Assembly: GCA_021730635.1 (NCBI GenBank) | Contig: JAJNNC010000007.1 | Location: 89,100 to 153,099, forward strand | DNA: 64,000 nucleotides | Direction: 5' to 3' | Source of the DNA: Catalimonadaceae bacterium JC749 | GTDB lineage: Bacteria > Bacteroidota > Bacteroidia > Cytophagales > Cyclobacteriaceae | Shown here: in pieces, positions 36,105 through 45,396 of the stretch | Layout of the letters: the number at the start of each line of letters is the position of its first letter | How positions within the stretch are numbered: the stretch's first letter is position 1 | Made by a program: the position numbers and the translations under genes | Notes under the pieces: generated by a model | Database searches by the model: none | Told to the model about the DNA's origin: nothing | Seen by the model: the letters and a program-made list of their open reading frames with translations, nothing else

Positions 36105-36851
36105 TTATTTGCTTATTCTTCCTACTCTCATAAAAAGTGGGAAATTCACCGCCTGTAACTCCCCTTTCCACAAAGGTCTTATTTTCTCTATGAGGGCAGG
36201 CACCGGGTTCTTTCCGGTTTGCTTTATACATTTCTGGACACTAGACCAGGTATTGAAAAAACCTTCCAAAGCGTTGATATCCCATGTAGTTGCTATGGTG
36301 AAGGAGGGCGATTCAATTTCTTCAAAAGGAAACATGATATCCTGATAGGCGGCGTCTACGTGCCTTCTTTCCGCATCCCAGTAGGGCCCAATAATGTTCT
36401 GATAAAAATCATGAACCAAGGGATCGATGGTGGTGGAGATGCGCAACAATCCATATCCCCACACAGCCAGAATCGCTTTATTTCCGGAAACCCGCTTCAC
36501 CTCCTGGAAAAAGGACTGGAAATCAAACCAATGGAGCGCCTGTCCTACAGTGGTCAGGTCAAAAGTATTGTCTTCAAAAGGAGTTTCTTCTGCCCTGGTG
36601 ACCAGATATTGTATGTTGTGCTGCTGCGGTGCCTGAGCGATTTGTTTCTCGCTGATGTCAGTAGCAAATACCTGATTAAAAGTTTGAGCCAGATGCCTGG
36701 CCACCTGACCGTTGCCGGTGCCACAATCCCAGGCTGCTTCTCTGTTGGGTACTAGGGTATACAAATAATCATACAAAGCTTCCGGATAAACAGGCCGGAA
36801 TTGCGCATACAGTTGCGATTGAGTGGAAAAATGATCCTTAACTTTTTTCAT
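36105..36851 (-). CDS. Class I SAM-dependent methyltransferase
   Basis: The 248-residue protein begins KVKDHFSTQSQLYAQFRPVYP, followed by AAWDCGTGNGQVARHLA (SAM site, about 39-55), FATDISEKQIAQAPQ, and the acidic ENTFDLTTVGQALHWF-like block (DNTFDLTTVGQALHWFDF). This layout is that of the YcgJ/Tam-like group active on small molecules. The substrate is not identified. The ATG at 36851 is used in place of 36857. It is convergent with the TlpA-like gene. Confidence 0.9.
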   Translation of the reverse strand: MKKVKDHFSTQSQLYAQFRPVYPEALYDYLYTLVPNREAAWDCGTGNGQVARHLAQTFNQVFATDISEKQIAQAPQQHNIQYLVTRAEETPFEDNTFDLTTVGQALHWFDFQSFFQEVKRVSGNKAILAVWGYGLLRISTTIDPLVHDFYQNIIGPYWDAERRHVDAAYQDIMFPFEEIESPSFTIATTWDINALEGFFNTWSSVQKCIKQTGKNPVPALIEKIRPLWKGELQAVNFPLFMRVGRISK

Positions 36852-36889
36852 AAGCAAAGACTTTGTGGTCAGAAGATTTTCGACAAATT

Positions 36890-36914
36890 AGTGTTTTGTG
36901 TAATTTAAAACACT
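36890..36914. promoter_or_regulatory. Inverted repeat in divergent region of methyltransferase and PKD lipoprotein
   Basis: AGTGTTTT (36890-36897) and AAAACACT (36907-36914) are perfect 8-base inverted arms with a 9-base spacer in the 111 bases between two divergent genes. It could be an operator shared by both or part of a promoter. There is no regulator next to it. Confidence 0.4.
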
Positions 36915-36962
36915 TTACCTACTACTCCATCGTTGGACATATATAACGAAAATATTGGGCCT

Positions 36963-37619
36963 ATGCGTAGTATTTGTTTTCTGTTTGCCGCTTCTTTTTT
37001 CATTTTTCTGAGCTGTAGCTCAGAGGATGATCTGCCGGGCTCAGCGCCGGTGGCCAACGCCGGTCAGGATGAGGAAGTCCCTATTTGTGTTGGCACGATT
37101 GTATTAGATGGCAGCCAATCGAGTGATGCGGATAGCGACACGCTAAGTTATGCTTGGACGATCACCAGCGCCCCCAGCGGTAGTTCGGCCACCCTCAACA
37201 ATGATGATGAAGCAAGAGCTTCTATCACACCGGATGTGGTAGGCACTTATGAAATCACGTTGAGTGTGAGTGATGGTGTACATCCTGCAGTGACAGACCA
37301 AGTCTTTTTGACCATTACGGAAGACACGGGTAACCCTCCCACTGCTGTGGCAGGAGAAGACCGGACCGTCAGTGTGAATGAAGCGGTTACCTTGGATGGC
37401 AGTGGCTCCACCGACCCTGACGGAGATACACTTTCCTACCAATGGTCACTTTCAAGCAAACCGGTGGGCAGCCAGGCCACTATTACCAATGCTAATGAAG
37501 CACAGGCTCAGTTTACACCAGACACAGCCGGGACCTATAGGTTTCGTCTGAAGGTAACAGACGCAGCGGGCAGCTGCCAGAGCGAAGATACTGTAGAGTT
37601 GGTCATTACTGCCGAGTAA
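36963..37619 (+). CDS. Lipoprotein with two PKD domains
   Basis: MRSICFLFAASFFIFLSCSS is a lipoprotein signal with lipobox cysteine at residue 18. Two PKD-type immunoglobulin-like repeats follow (about 30-122 and 125-215), each with the pattern ANAGQD / VAGEDR, LDGS-x-SxDxDxDTLSYxWxxxS, and GTYxxxLxVxD. The longer frame from 36933 has 10 extra residues before this signal, so 36963 is chosen. PKD domains mediate surface protein or carbohydrate contacts. No catalytic domain is attached, so this may be a cell-surface adhesion or scaffold protein. Confidence 0.9.
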   Translation: MRSICFLFAASFFIFLSCSSEDDLPGSAPVANAGQDEEVPICVGTIVLDGSQSSDADSDTLSYAWTITSAPSGSSATLNNDDEARASITPDVVGTYEITLSVSDGVHPAVTDQVFLTITEDTGNPPTAVAGEDRTVSVNEAVTLDGSGSTDPDGDTLSYQWSLSSKPVGSQATITNANEAQAQFTPDTAGTYRFRLKVTDAAGSCQSEDTVELVITAE

Positions 37620-37663
37620 AAAACACGACGCCAGGTCATGGACATCTTATCGGCTATCATCAT

Positions 37664-37686
37664 AAAAAAAGGCTCCCAGGGGAGCC
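37664..37686 (-). terminator. Intrinsic terminator between convergent PKD and TPR genes
   Basis: GGCTCCC (37671-37677) pairs with GGGAGCC (37680-37686). On the minus strand the stem is followed by a run of seven Ts, ending the TPR gene 22 bases past its stop. The plus-strand tail TTCTTTCT is weaker, but the hairpin may also serve the PKD gene. Confidence 0.85.
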
Positions 37687-37707
37687 TTCTTTCTGCTTGC
37701 TAAAAAA

Positions 37708-38130
37708 CTAACCTATCTGTCGTACTAATTTTAATATTTTATCCTGTGTTTCAGCATCCATGTAAGCAGGATCTTCTAATTTTCCTACCCTTATACTTTT
37801 ACTGTAATATTCCAGAGCCTTTTCAGGAAGTTTGCTTTGAATGTAGTAGTCACCTTTTACTTTCAGGTTAAAAGAGGTTTCTTTGATCGCAAGAGATTGA
37901 TCCAGCCATTGGGAGGCTTCTTTTAAGTTGACACCTTTATCAATACATTTCTTAGCAGATTTAGCCATTGTATACCAATCGTCGGGGCTTGCATTCTGTA
38001 CAGCTTCACGAGCTTTTTCAGTTGTCTTGTCCGTTCTGTCGTTTTTGGCGAAACTGCTAGCACTCACCGCTACGGCCAGGAAGGCTATAGCGAAAAATTT
38101 CATCAAAACTGAATTCAAAAAATACTTCAT
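37708..38130 (-). CDS. Secreted TPR-like protein
   Basis: The 140-residue protein has a signal peptide (about 1-28, ending AVSASSFA) and three helical repeat units, with TPR-like positions in WYTMAKSAKKCIDKG, ASQWLDQSLAIKETSFNLKVKGDYYIQSK and LPEKALEYYSKSIRVGK. It is presumably a periplasmic protein-protein interaction module. I recognise no specific function. The gene stands alone. Confidence 0.75.
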   Translation of the reverse strand: MKYFLNSVLMKFFAIAFLAVAVSASSFAKNDRTDKTTEKAREAVQNASPDDWYTMAKSAKKCIDKGVNLKEASQWLDQSLAIKETSFNLKVKGDYYIQSKLPEKALEYYSKSIRVGKLEDPAYMDAETQDKILKLVRQIG

Positions 38131-38470
38131 AGTTCAACACATTTGGGTTATATATTTCTTTAAACTTATTGATAACTGCATTTACCAACGCTGTGCCTAA
38201 AATTTAAACAACTGATAATCAACCCATTGTAAATTATCAAAAGGTGTAGTTCTGTCCGATATTGCAACACTACTGTTCCTCAGCGGACAGCTGACCCGAT
38301 CGTAAGAGAAAGGGAAGTCTCCAAGAAAACAGCCAACTTGTTATAATCCTAAAAAGTCGCTAATACAGCCAATTTTCTTTTCAGGTTAATCTATTATTTT
38401 TGTAACAAATACAGGTGAGTCATTTAGCTTATCAGCTATTTTTTTAGTATATTTTGTTTTGGAGGATTTC
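38131..38470. promoter_or_regulatory. Upstream region and promoter of the SpoIIE-type phosphatase operon
   Basis: This 340-base gap between divergent genes contains TATTTTTG at 38395-38402, a TAnnTTTG -7 element about 68 bases before the ATG, and GGAGG at 38461-38465, an unusually good Shine-Dalgarno for this phylum, placed 5 bases before ATG 38471. Further up, CTGTCCG (about 38250) and CGGACAG (about 38280) are inverted arms of unknown role. Nothing else was recognised. Confidence 0.6.
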
Positions 38471-39724
38471 ATGGAAGTTAACGACATCAAAAATCAATAT
38501 GAGCTCAAAGAACTTGAGCTTAATTCATTGCTGGAAGTGACGCAGGCGATTAACAATAATCTGTCGGAAGAATCGCTATACAAAATTTACAATTTTACAC
38601 TCCGGGCCAATCTGAATATCAAAAAGCTGGCCTTGTATGTATTGAACGAACAGGGAGGTATTTGGGAGTGTAAAGCTAATTTTGGTACGCAAACAGATTT
38701 TACTGATCACCTGCTCAACGATTATTTTCTCTCTATCAAAGACATTCACCAGATTAAGGATCTGGAACAGGCAGGTCTGTTTGAAGAGTTTGACCTTGTG
38801 ATGCCAGTGACCCACAAAGATCAGATGCTGTCCCTGGTATTTATCAGCGGCATGCAACAGGAAATGGACGGGCAAACCACAGCCATCAGTACTACTTTCA
38901 TCCAGGCGTTGAGTAATATTATTATTGTAGCCATAGAAAATAAGAAGCTGGCCCGGAAACAACTGGCCCAGGAAGCCATCCGCAAGGAAATGGAAATCGC
39001 CCGGCAGGTACAGCAATTCCTTTTTCCCAAAGACCTGCCTCATCAAAAGGGACTGGAAGTGGAAGCCAGTTATATACCTCATCATTCTGTAGGGGGCGAC
39101 TACTATGATTTTATCCAGCTTAACGAACATCATTTTCTGATTTGTATTGCAGATGTTTCCGGTAAAGGGATTCCTGCTGCTCTGCTTATGTCTAACTTTC
39201 AGGCAGCCCTCCGTACTATTGTCCGGCAAACAATCAATCTGAAAGAGATAGTATCAGAGCTCAACTATCAGGTAGTGCAAAGCGCCAACGGGGAAAATTT
39301 TATTACCTTCTTTGTAGCCATATACGATCAGGAAGAACATACCTTCCGGTATGTCAATGCCGGCCATACACCCCCTGTGTTGATTGATGCTCAGCACAAA
39401 ACCCATTTATTGGACAAAGGCACCGTGATCTTAGGGAGTTTTAACCCCTTACCTTTCCTGAGCGAAGGTAAAATCACTCATTTGGATAATTTTTCCCTTT
39501 TTGCGTATACCGATGGTTTAACAGAAACATTTAATGAACAGGAAGAGGAGTTTGGGCTGGAAAGGCTGCAACAATATCTGGTTAAAAATAAAGGTAGGGA
39601 GCTCAAGGAAATCCACCACAACCTGTTCCGGGAATTAGACCATTTCAATGGAGCCAACGTATACCATGATGATATTACCTTTTTATCTCTTAAAGTAAAT
39701 ACTGCCTTGCTGAAAGTTGCCTGA
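38471..39724 (+). CDS. GAF-like and SpoIIE/PP2C serine phosphatase
   Basis: The ATG at 38471 follows the GGAGG at 38461-38465, so it is preferred over an in-frame TTG at 38459. The 417-residue protein has an N-terminal GAF-like region (about 10-160), a coiled-coil helix (LARKQLAQEAIRKEMEIARQ), and a SpoIIE-type PP2C domain with GGDYYDFIQL, ADVSGKGIPAALLM, YVNAGHTPPVL, AYTDGLTE and DDITFLSLK holding the Asp metal ligands. These enzymes usually dephosphorylate anti-sigma-factor antagonists. It is 6 bases before the NodB deacetylase gene, suggesting an operon whose later genes act on envelope glycans. Confidence 0.94.
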   Translation: MEVNDIKNQYELKELELNSLLEVTQAINNNLSEESLYKIYNFTLRANLNIKKLALYVLNEQGGIWECKANFGTQTDFTDHLLNDYFLSIKDIHQIKDLEQAGLFEEFDLVMPVTHKDQMLSLVFISGMQQEMDGQTTAISTTFIQALSNIIIVAIENKKLARKQLAQEAIRKEMEIARQVQQFLFPKDLPHQKGLEVEASYIPHHSVGGDYYDFIQLNEHHFLICIADVSGKGIPAALLMSNFQAALRTIVRQTINLKEIVSELNYQVVQSANGENFITFFVAIYDQEEHTFRYVNAGHTPPVLIDAQHKTHLLDKGTVILGSFNPLPFLSEGKITHLDNFSLFAYTDGLTETFNEQEEEFGLERLQQYLVKNKGRELKEIHHNLFRELDHFNGANVYHDDITFLSLKVNTALLKVA

Positions 39725-39730
39725 CCTTCT

Positions 39731-40378
39731 ATGAATTTTTTTAAGACGCCCGCCGTACTCAAGTATGTATATCCGAACCTGCTCTGGGACAAAAAAGATA
39801 AGCAAGAGCAGGAGCAGCGAATTTATCTCACTTTTGATGATGGCCCCGTACCGGGTGTCACTGACTTCGTGTTGGAAACCCTGAAAAGTTACCAGGCCAA
39901 AGCAACTTTCTTCTGTGTAGGCGAGAATGTGGATCGTTACCCTGCCTTATACCAGCAGATTTTCCGGGAAGGGCATGTCGTGGGCAATCATACGCACCAT
40001 CACCTGAATGGATGGGAAAGCAAAGACCAGGATTATTTTAATGATATTAACCTATGTGAGAACTCCCTGCGGAGGCACCTGATCAGAGAAACACCGTCGC
40101 TCAAAAAACTTTTCCGCCCTCCCCATGGCAAAATAAAAAAAAGCCAGATTCACTTTCTGAAACATGAATACACCATTGTCATGTGGGATATTCTTTCCGG
40201 CGATTTTGATGCCGATTTTAACGAAGAAAAATGTTTGCGGAAATGCATCTCGCATTCTACCAATGGCACCATTATTATCTTTCACGATAGTTATAAAGCG
40301 GAAAAAAACCTGCGCTATGTATTGCCCCGATACCTTGACCATTTTGTGTCGGCAGGTTTCCACTTTGAGGTATTATGA
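39731..40378 (+). CDS. Polysaccharide deacetylase (NodB homology domain)
   Basis: The 215-residue protein shows NodB motifs: IYLTFDDGPVPG (motif 1, Asp pair), GNHTHHHLNGW (motif 2, His ligands), and FRPPHGKI (motif 3, Arg), MWDILSGDFDADF (motif 4), TIIIFHDSY (motif 5, His). It is a metal-dependent CE4 deacetylase acting on N- or O-acetylated sugars. There is no signal peptide, so it may act in the cytoplasm or on lipid-linked precursors. Its stop overlaps the glycosyltransferase start by 4 bases (40375-40378), indicating translational coupling. Confidence 0.95.
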   Translation: MNFFKTPAVLKYVYPNLLWDKKDKQEQEQRIYLTFDDGPVPGVTDFVLETLKSYQAKATFFCVGENVDRYPALYQQIFREGHVVGNHTHHHLNGWESKDQDYFNDINLCENSLRRHLIRETPSLKKLFRPPHGKIKKSQIHFLKHEYTIVMWDILSGDFDADFNEEKCLRKCISHSTNGTIIIFHDSYKAEKNLRYVLPRYLDHFVSAGFHFEVL

Positions 40379-41580
40379 TAGTGCTGTTGCTGCTGCTGAC
40401 GGGTATCGTTGTGTGGGCAGAAGTATTACTGATTATTTTCTGGCTTGGTAACTTCCGCTCCTACCATACGATTACTACTGGGGCAGATCATGTAGCCAGA
40501 GCCACCCATGCGGAGTTTGTTCCACTTGCTCCCCCTGTCTTGCAAGAACATCCACCGGTAGCTATTTTACTGGCTGTTCGTAATGAAGCACAAAATCTGA
40601 CAGCCTGTCTGAATCATTTACTGGCTCAGGATTACCCCCCTGAAAAGATCACGATCTGGATTGGCAACGATGCTTCCACTGATAATACTTTGGCCATTGC
40701 GCAAGGCTTTGCCGCCAAAGAAGATCGGATCCGAGTTATTGATATCCAACATAACCTGAGCGCTGCCCGTGCCAAGGCAAACGTGATTGCCCATCTGGCA
40801 CAGGCCAACGCAGGCGCTGAACACCCGGCTGATTTTTTGCTGGTCACCGATGCTGATATCCGTACGCCTTCCCATTGGATACAGGGTATGTTGCACAGTT
40901 GGCAAATTTCTCCCTGTACGAAAAAAACAGGCATCATTACCGGAGTGACGCTGGTACAGAAAGAAAACCTCTGGGCAGTGATGCAACGCCTCGACTGGCT
41001 GTTTGCTTTGGGTATGGTAAAAATAACCAGCGACCTGGGGATTCCAACAGCAACCCTGGGCAACAATATGATGATGACCCGCGAAGCTTATGAAGCGACA
41101 GGAGGCTATGAGTCATTGCCGTTTTCCATTACAGAAGATTTTCAGATACTGCAGGAAATTACCCGAAGGGGATATGGGTTCAGAAACGTGATTCATCAGC
41201 AGGTAGCTGTGTTTACCCTGCCCATGGTACGGGTCGTAGACTTATTACAGCAGAGAAAACGCTGGATGCACGGGGCTATCCGTCTGCCCTGGCCTATCGT
41301 TACTTTGCTTTTTCTGCAAGCTTTGTTTTTTCCCTTCACTATAGTATTGGCCTGGTGGGTACCTTTCACCGCACTCCTTATATATATAGTCAAGGTACTG
41401 TTACAGAGTTTTTTTATCGTGCTGGTCATTGAAAAGATAAAATTCCGCCCACTTGAAAAGATCACAATGTATATTCATTTATTCTTCTATGATCTGTATG
41501 CTGCGGTTATCGGCTTCCTCACCATTTTTTACTATTACCTGCCCTTTAAAACCCTTTGGAAAAACCGTTCGTTTGAGTAA
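40375..41580 (+). CDS. Membrane glycosyltransferase, GT2 family
   Basis: The 401-residue protein has an N-terminal membrane helix, a GT2 domain with AILLAVRNEAQNL, GNDASTDNT (nucleotide binding), TDADIR (metal-binding DxD), TED, and QQRKRWMHGAIR (Q-x-x-R-W of processive enzymes), then about three or four C-terminal helices. The plan resembles polysaccharide synthases such as those of poly-GlcNAc. Combined with the overlapping deacetylase gene, a pathway of making and de-acetylating an amino-sugar glycan or glycolipid is a fair inference. The donor sugar is not determined. Confidence 0.93.
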   Translation: MIVLLLLLTGIVVWAEVLLIIFWLGNFRSYHTITTGADHVARATHAEFVPLAPPVLQEHPPVAILLAVRNEAQNLTACLNHLLAQDYPPEKITIWIGNDASTDNTLAIAQGFAAKEDRIRVIDIQHNLSAARAKANVIAHLAQANAGAEHPADFLLVTDADIRTPSHWIQGMLHSWQISPCTKKTGIITGVTLVQKENLWAVMQRLDWLFALGMVKITSDLGIPTATLGNNMMMTREAYEATGGYESLPFSITEDFQILQEITRRGYGFRNVIHQQVAVFTLPMVRVVDLLQQRKRWMHGAIRLPWPIVTLLFLQALFFPFTIVLAWWVPFTALLIYIVKVLLQSFFIVLVIEKIKFRPLEKITMYIHLFFYDLYAAVIGFLTIFYYYLPFKTLWKNRSFE

Positions 41581-41629
41581 AGAACTTGAGAATACTCCCT
41601 GACTTAGCTTACAGAATGCCAAAGCTTAT

Positions 41630-41637
41630 TATTTTTG
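41630..41637 (+). promoter_or_regulatory. Candidate -7 promoter element of the tatD gene
   Basis: TATTTTTG at 41630-41637 matches the Bacteroidota TAnnTTTG element and lies 24 bases before the tatD ATG. The tatD and asparaginase genes appear to start a transcript here. Confidence 0.5.
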
Positions 41638-41661
41638 TAACTTCAACGAAAATTCCAGACC

Positions 41662-42432
41662 ATGTCATTTATTGATACGCACGCTCACATTTATGATCAG
41701 CAGTTTAAAGAGGACATAGCTGACGTACTAGAGCGGTGTGCCGAAGCAGATGTTCAGCGAATTTACATGCCCAATATTGACCATACCTCTATAGATGCCA
41801 TGTTGGAACTGGAGAACCGCTATCCGCAGCAATGTGTCCCTATGATGGGCCTGCACCCCAGTTCGGTACGCAAACATTTTGAAAGTGAGCTCTATAAGGT
41901 GGAAGAGTGGTTGAACCGTCGTCCTTTTGCGGCAGTAGGAGAGATTGGTCTGGACTATTATTGGGATACTTCTTTCAAAGAACAGCAGAAAGAAGCCTTT
42001 CGGGTGCAGATTGACTTTGCCAAACAATTCCGTATCCCTATCGTCATTCACACCCGGGAATCTTTTGAAGATGCCATTGCTATTGTAGAAGAAAAAATGG
42101 AAGACACACTTACTGGTGTATTTCATTGCTTTACAGGCACCTCGGAGGAAGCAGAGCGTATTGTCAAGGCGGGGTTTCACATAGGGTTAGGGGGCGTTTC
42201 TACTTTCAAAAACGCAAAGCTGGATATGGTAATTCCGACAATTCCCATCCATGCTATTGTATTGGAGACAGACAGCCCCTATTTAGCGCCTGTTCCTCAC
42301 CGGGGCAAACGCAACGAACCGTCGTACATACCGCTTGTTGCAGAGCGTGTGGCAACCTACAAACAGATGGCATTAGAGGAAATAGCAGAAAAAACAACAC
42401 AAAATGCCTTTACTCTCTTCAAAGCATCTTAA
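41662..42432 (+). CDS. TatD-family metal-dependent DNase/hydrolase
   Basis: The 256-residue TIM-barrel protein has FIDTHAHIYD (metal HxH), GEIGLDYYW, IVIHTRESFEDA, GVFHCFTGT and LETDSPYLAPVPHRGKRNEP, the TatD signatures. Members are metal-dependent 3'-5' exonucleases or D-aminoacyl hydrolases. It lies 20 bases before the asparaginase gene. Confidence 0.96.
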   Translation: MSFIDTHAHIYDQQFKEDIADVLERCAEADVQRIYMPNIDHTSIDAMLELENRYPQQCVPMMGLHPSSVRKHFESELYKVEEWLNRRPFAAVGEIGLDYYWDTSFKEQQKEAFRVQIDFAKQFRIPIVIHTRESFEDAIAIVEEKMEDTLTGVFHCFTGTSEEAERIVKAGFHIGLGGVSTFKNAKLDMVIPTIPIHAIVLETDSPYLAPVPHRGKRNEPSYIPLVAERVATYKQMALEEIAEKTTQNAFTLFKAS

Positions 42433-42452
42433 ATTTGTGGCCATTGTAATGA

Positions 42453-43526
42453 ATGGAAAGATCAAATTATAAAATAGTCAATATCAACACCGCGTCCCCT
42501 GAAGAACCTAAAGCCGCCGTTCTGATTATCTACACGGGCGGAACACTGGGCATGTCTTTTGATGAGTCCGGGGCCCTTGTTCCTTTCAACTTTTCACGGA
42601 TCGTGGATAAGGTACCTTCGTTGCGTGAGTTCAACATTCATATTACCGTAATTTCTTTTCCTGAATTGGTTGACTCCGCCAATATACGCCCGGAACATTG
42701 GGTAGATATGGCCTATATTATCAATGAGAACTACCAACGCTACGATGGTTTTGTCATTGTCCACGGCACCGATACCATGGCCTACAGTGCCTCTGCCCTG
42801 AGTTTTATGCTGGAAGGCTTGAACAAGCCGGTCATTTTCACTGGCGCACAGCTTCCGATTAACTCCAAAAGAACAGATGCCCACGAAAATTTCGTGACGG
42901 CTCTAGAGATCGCCAGCGACCGGGTGAATGGAATTCCTATTGTGCCGGAAGTTTGCATTTATTTCGGTAATCTGCTGCTCCGTGGCAATAGAAGCAGTAA
43001 ACGCCAGAGTATTCATTTTGATGCTTTTGAGTCTGAAAACTATCCCTTATTGGCGGAAGCAGGTGTTGTCATAGATTATAACACCTCGGCCATTCGCCCT
43101 TATAATCCGAATAGCAAGCTCAAATATCATAGTAAGCTGGACTCCAACGTTGCCATTCTCAAACTCTTTCCAGGGATCAGCCGCCGGGTGGTAGAAAGTG
43201 TTTTACAAATCCCTGACCTGAAAGGAGTAGTGCTGGAAACTTTCGGTTCCGGGAATGCACCCACCGATGCCTTTATGCTAGACAGTTTGGAAGACGCGAT
43301 AGAAAGAGGGCTGATTATTCTGAACATATCGCAGTGCAGTGGCGGGCGCGTGATTCAGGGGCGCTACCAGACCAGCAAGAGTTTGGACAACATTGGCGTA
43401 ATCAGCGGAAAAGACATGACGACAGAAGCGGCTGTCACTAAAATGATGTTCCTTTTAGGAAAAGAAAAAAAGATTGGTAAGGTAAAAGAAATGCTTCCAG
43501 TGCCCCTCTGTGGCGAAACTTATTAA
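42453..43526 (+). CDS. ansA: Type I L-asparaginase
   Basis: The 357-residue protein carries both catalytic threonine motifs: IIYTGGTLGM near residue 28 and VIVHGTDTMAYSA near 102, with FTGAQLPINSKRTDA and the late GSGNAPTD block. The absence of a signal peptide, and the length, fit the cytoplasmic type I enzyme that hydrolyses asparagine to aspartate and ammonia. It follows tatD on the plus strand after 20 bases and may be cotranscribed. Confidence 0.96.
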   Translation: MERSNYKIVNINTASPEEPKAAVLIIYTGGTLGMSFDESGALVPFNFSRIVDKVPSLREFNIHITVISFPELVDSANIRPEHWVDMAYIINENYQRYDGFVIVHGTDTMAYSASALSFMLEGLNKPVIFTGAQLPINSKRTDAHENFVTALEIASDRVNGIPIVPEVCIYFGNLLLRGNRSSKRQSIHFDAFESENYPLLAEAGVVIDYNTSAIRPYNPNSKLKYHSKLDSNVAILKLFPGISRRVVESVLQIPDLKGVVLETFGSGNAPTDAFMLDSLEDAIERGLIILNISQCSGGRVIQGRYQTSKSLDNIGVISGKDMTTEAAVTKMMFLLGKEKKIGKVKEMLPVPLCGETY

Positions 43527-44003
43527 TAGGATTACGTTCCTGGTTTTCTGTTTAGTGTTTTGAGTTTTTGGTGCTGTGTTAATTCGAATATTCTCCCATT
43601 CAACATTTGAAATTCAATATTCAATCATTCTCACATTCTCTCCACATTTCATGCATAGACCGTGAGGCAAACATGAAGGCGTAACCCCGCTGATTTTGCA
43701 AGGATTTTACAATTACTTTACAAACAATAGAAGGAATTACCTTTGCAATAAAACCATAATTTTTTATTACTTTTATAGCGTACTGTATATACTTCATTAA
43801 TACTGGTGCGAACATTTTTTCTCGACTTTATTTTATTTTGATGTTAATTATTGAAATATTTATTTTTTAGATTGGAAATTCTGGCAAACAATATCAAGCA
43901 ATACGATTTAATCACAAAACTTGCATATAGCATATATTATTAATTTATTTGTGTTTGGCATCATCTGGAAACAACAATATTTTTGACATACGCTTTCAGT
44001 TTA
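43527..44003. other. AT-rich intergenic stretch upstream of tRNA-Ser
   Basis: About 477 bases between the asparaginase gene and tRNA-Ser. It is strongly AT-rich, particularly from 43,820 onward, with no frame that reads like a protein family and no clear hairpin. A 64-codon frame on the minus strand (43,621-43,815) looks accidental. Only the tRNA promoter is expected here. Confidence 0.6.
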
Positions 44004-44093
<90 letters not shown>

Positions 44094-44164
44094 TTATAAA
44101 GAAGTAAAATCTTAACATTTAATTTATAAATCAGTTTTATTGTAACAGACTACTAAACAAGATT

Positions 44165-45034
44165 ATGAAAAAGTTACTTGCTTTATTTTTGTTGACTGGC
44201 ATCCTAACCTTCGGCCACTCAGACATGCTTTTCGCTCAAGATCAATTGCAAAGTGATACTGCTGCTACGGCAAGTGATACTGCTGACACCGAAGCAATCA
44301 CTGAAGAGCCTACTTCTGCAGCACAGGTAGAATCAGCTGCCGATGAAGAATTGGTAGAAGGCGCTGCGGAAGATCAAAGCTTTCACCAGGTAGTAAAACA
44401 ACAGTTTATTGACGGTGACTGGCGGTGGATGTCTCCGGTATTGCTTTGTTTGATTCTGGGGCTTGCTATTGCTATTGAGCGTATTATCACTTTAAACCTG
44501 GCTACTACCAACACGAATAAGCTGTTGGCAAGAGTAGAAGATGCACTCAACACAGGGGGTGTGGAAGCCGCTAAAGATGTAACCAAGAATACACGAGGCC
44601 CGGTAGCTTCTATCTTTACCCAAGGGCTTATGAGATGGCCCGAAGGTATCGACATGGTGGAGAAGTCTATTATCTCCTATGGTTCTGTAGAAATGGGCCG
44701 TCTGGAAAGAGGACTGGTTTGGATCTCTCTGTTTATTGCACTTGCCCCTATGCTTGGATTCTTGGGAACGGTTGTCGGTATGATTGGTGCATTTGATGCT
44801 ATTGAAGCTGCCGGTGATATTTCTCCCTCTCTGGTTGCTGGAGGTATCAAAATCGCTCTTTTAACAACAGTAGCCGGTTTGATTGTGGCTATTATTCTTC
44901 AGGTATTCTATAACTACTGCGTTTCAAAAATTGACAGCCTGGTCAACAAAATGGAAGATGCTTCTATTTCTCTGGTTGACATTTTAGTGAGACATAAACT
45001 TACTTCTGGTACTACTGCTAGTAGAATCGAATAA
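44165..45034 (+). CDS. exbB: MotA/TolQ/ExbB proton-channel protein with signal peptide
   Basis: The 289-residue protein has an N-terminal signal peptide (about 1-24) and an acidic, Ala/Asp/Thr/Glu-rich periplasmic linker (about 25-85), then the TolQ/ExbB core with three helices: MSPVLLCLILGLAIAIERII, SLFIALAPMLGFLGTVVGMIGAFDAI, and GGIKIALLTTVAGLIVAIILQ. It should form the proton-driven stator with the two ExbD proteins encoded below, energising outer-membrane transport or envelope work. Its operon ends with a terminator at 46460. Confidence 0.93.
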   Translation: MKKLLALFLLTGILTFGHSDMLFAQDQLQSDTAATASDTADTEAITEEPTSAAQVESAADEELVEGAAEDQSFHQVVKQQFIDGDWRWMSPVLLCLILGLAIAIERIITLNLATTNTNKLLARVEDALNTGGVEAAKDVTKNTRGPVASIFTQGLMRWPEGIDMVEKSIISYGSVEMGRLERGLVWISLFIALAPMLGFLGTVVGMIGAFDAIEAAGDISPSLVAGGIKIALLTTVAGLIVAIILQVFYNYCVSKIDSLVNKMEDASISLVDILVRHKLTSGTTASRIE

Positions 45035-45065
45035 ACCCATTGTTCATTAAATAACTATATCATAA

Positions 45066-45395
45066 ATGGCTGAAATTATTGCAAACTATGGCTTATATGC
45101 TGCTTACATATTGGGAGCACTGGCTGTAATCCTGGTTATTGTATTACCTTTGGTAAACGCTATTAGCAACCCTAAAAGTCTTTTAGGAAGTGCCATCGGT
45201 TTTGTTATCATTGCGGTGTTATTCTTTATTGGATGGTCAATATCCGGTAATGAAGTGATACCGGCTTACGCCGAAAGTAATATTACACCTGCTTCCTCCA
45301 AATTGATTGGCGGAGCACTGATCACTATGTATATACTTGGAGGCCTTGCGATTATCGCAATTGTTTTCTCAGAAGTTAATAAAATTTTTAGATAA
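45066..45395 (+). CDS. Conserved small membrane protein of the ExbB/ExbD operon
   Basis: The 109-residue protein has four hydrophobic stretches (about 8-30, 38-57, 84-104 and a short first helix), with the loop ISGNEVIPAYAESNITPASSKL between helices two and three. It sits 31 bases after exbB and one base before the first exbD start, so it belongs to the proton-channel operon. I recognise no named family and give no function. Confidence 0.75.
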   Translation: MAEIIANYGLYAAYILGALAVILVIVLPLVNAISNPKSLLGSAIGFVIIAVLFFIGWSISGNEVIPAYAESNITPASSKLIGGALITMYILGGLAIIAIVFSEVNKIFR

Positions 45396-45396
45396 T

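Noticed and set aside
43621-43815. 64-codon minus frame before tRNA-Ser
   Set aside because: No motif, no ribosome site, AT-rich intergenic origin likely.
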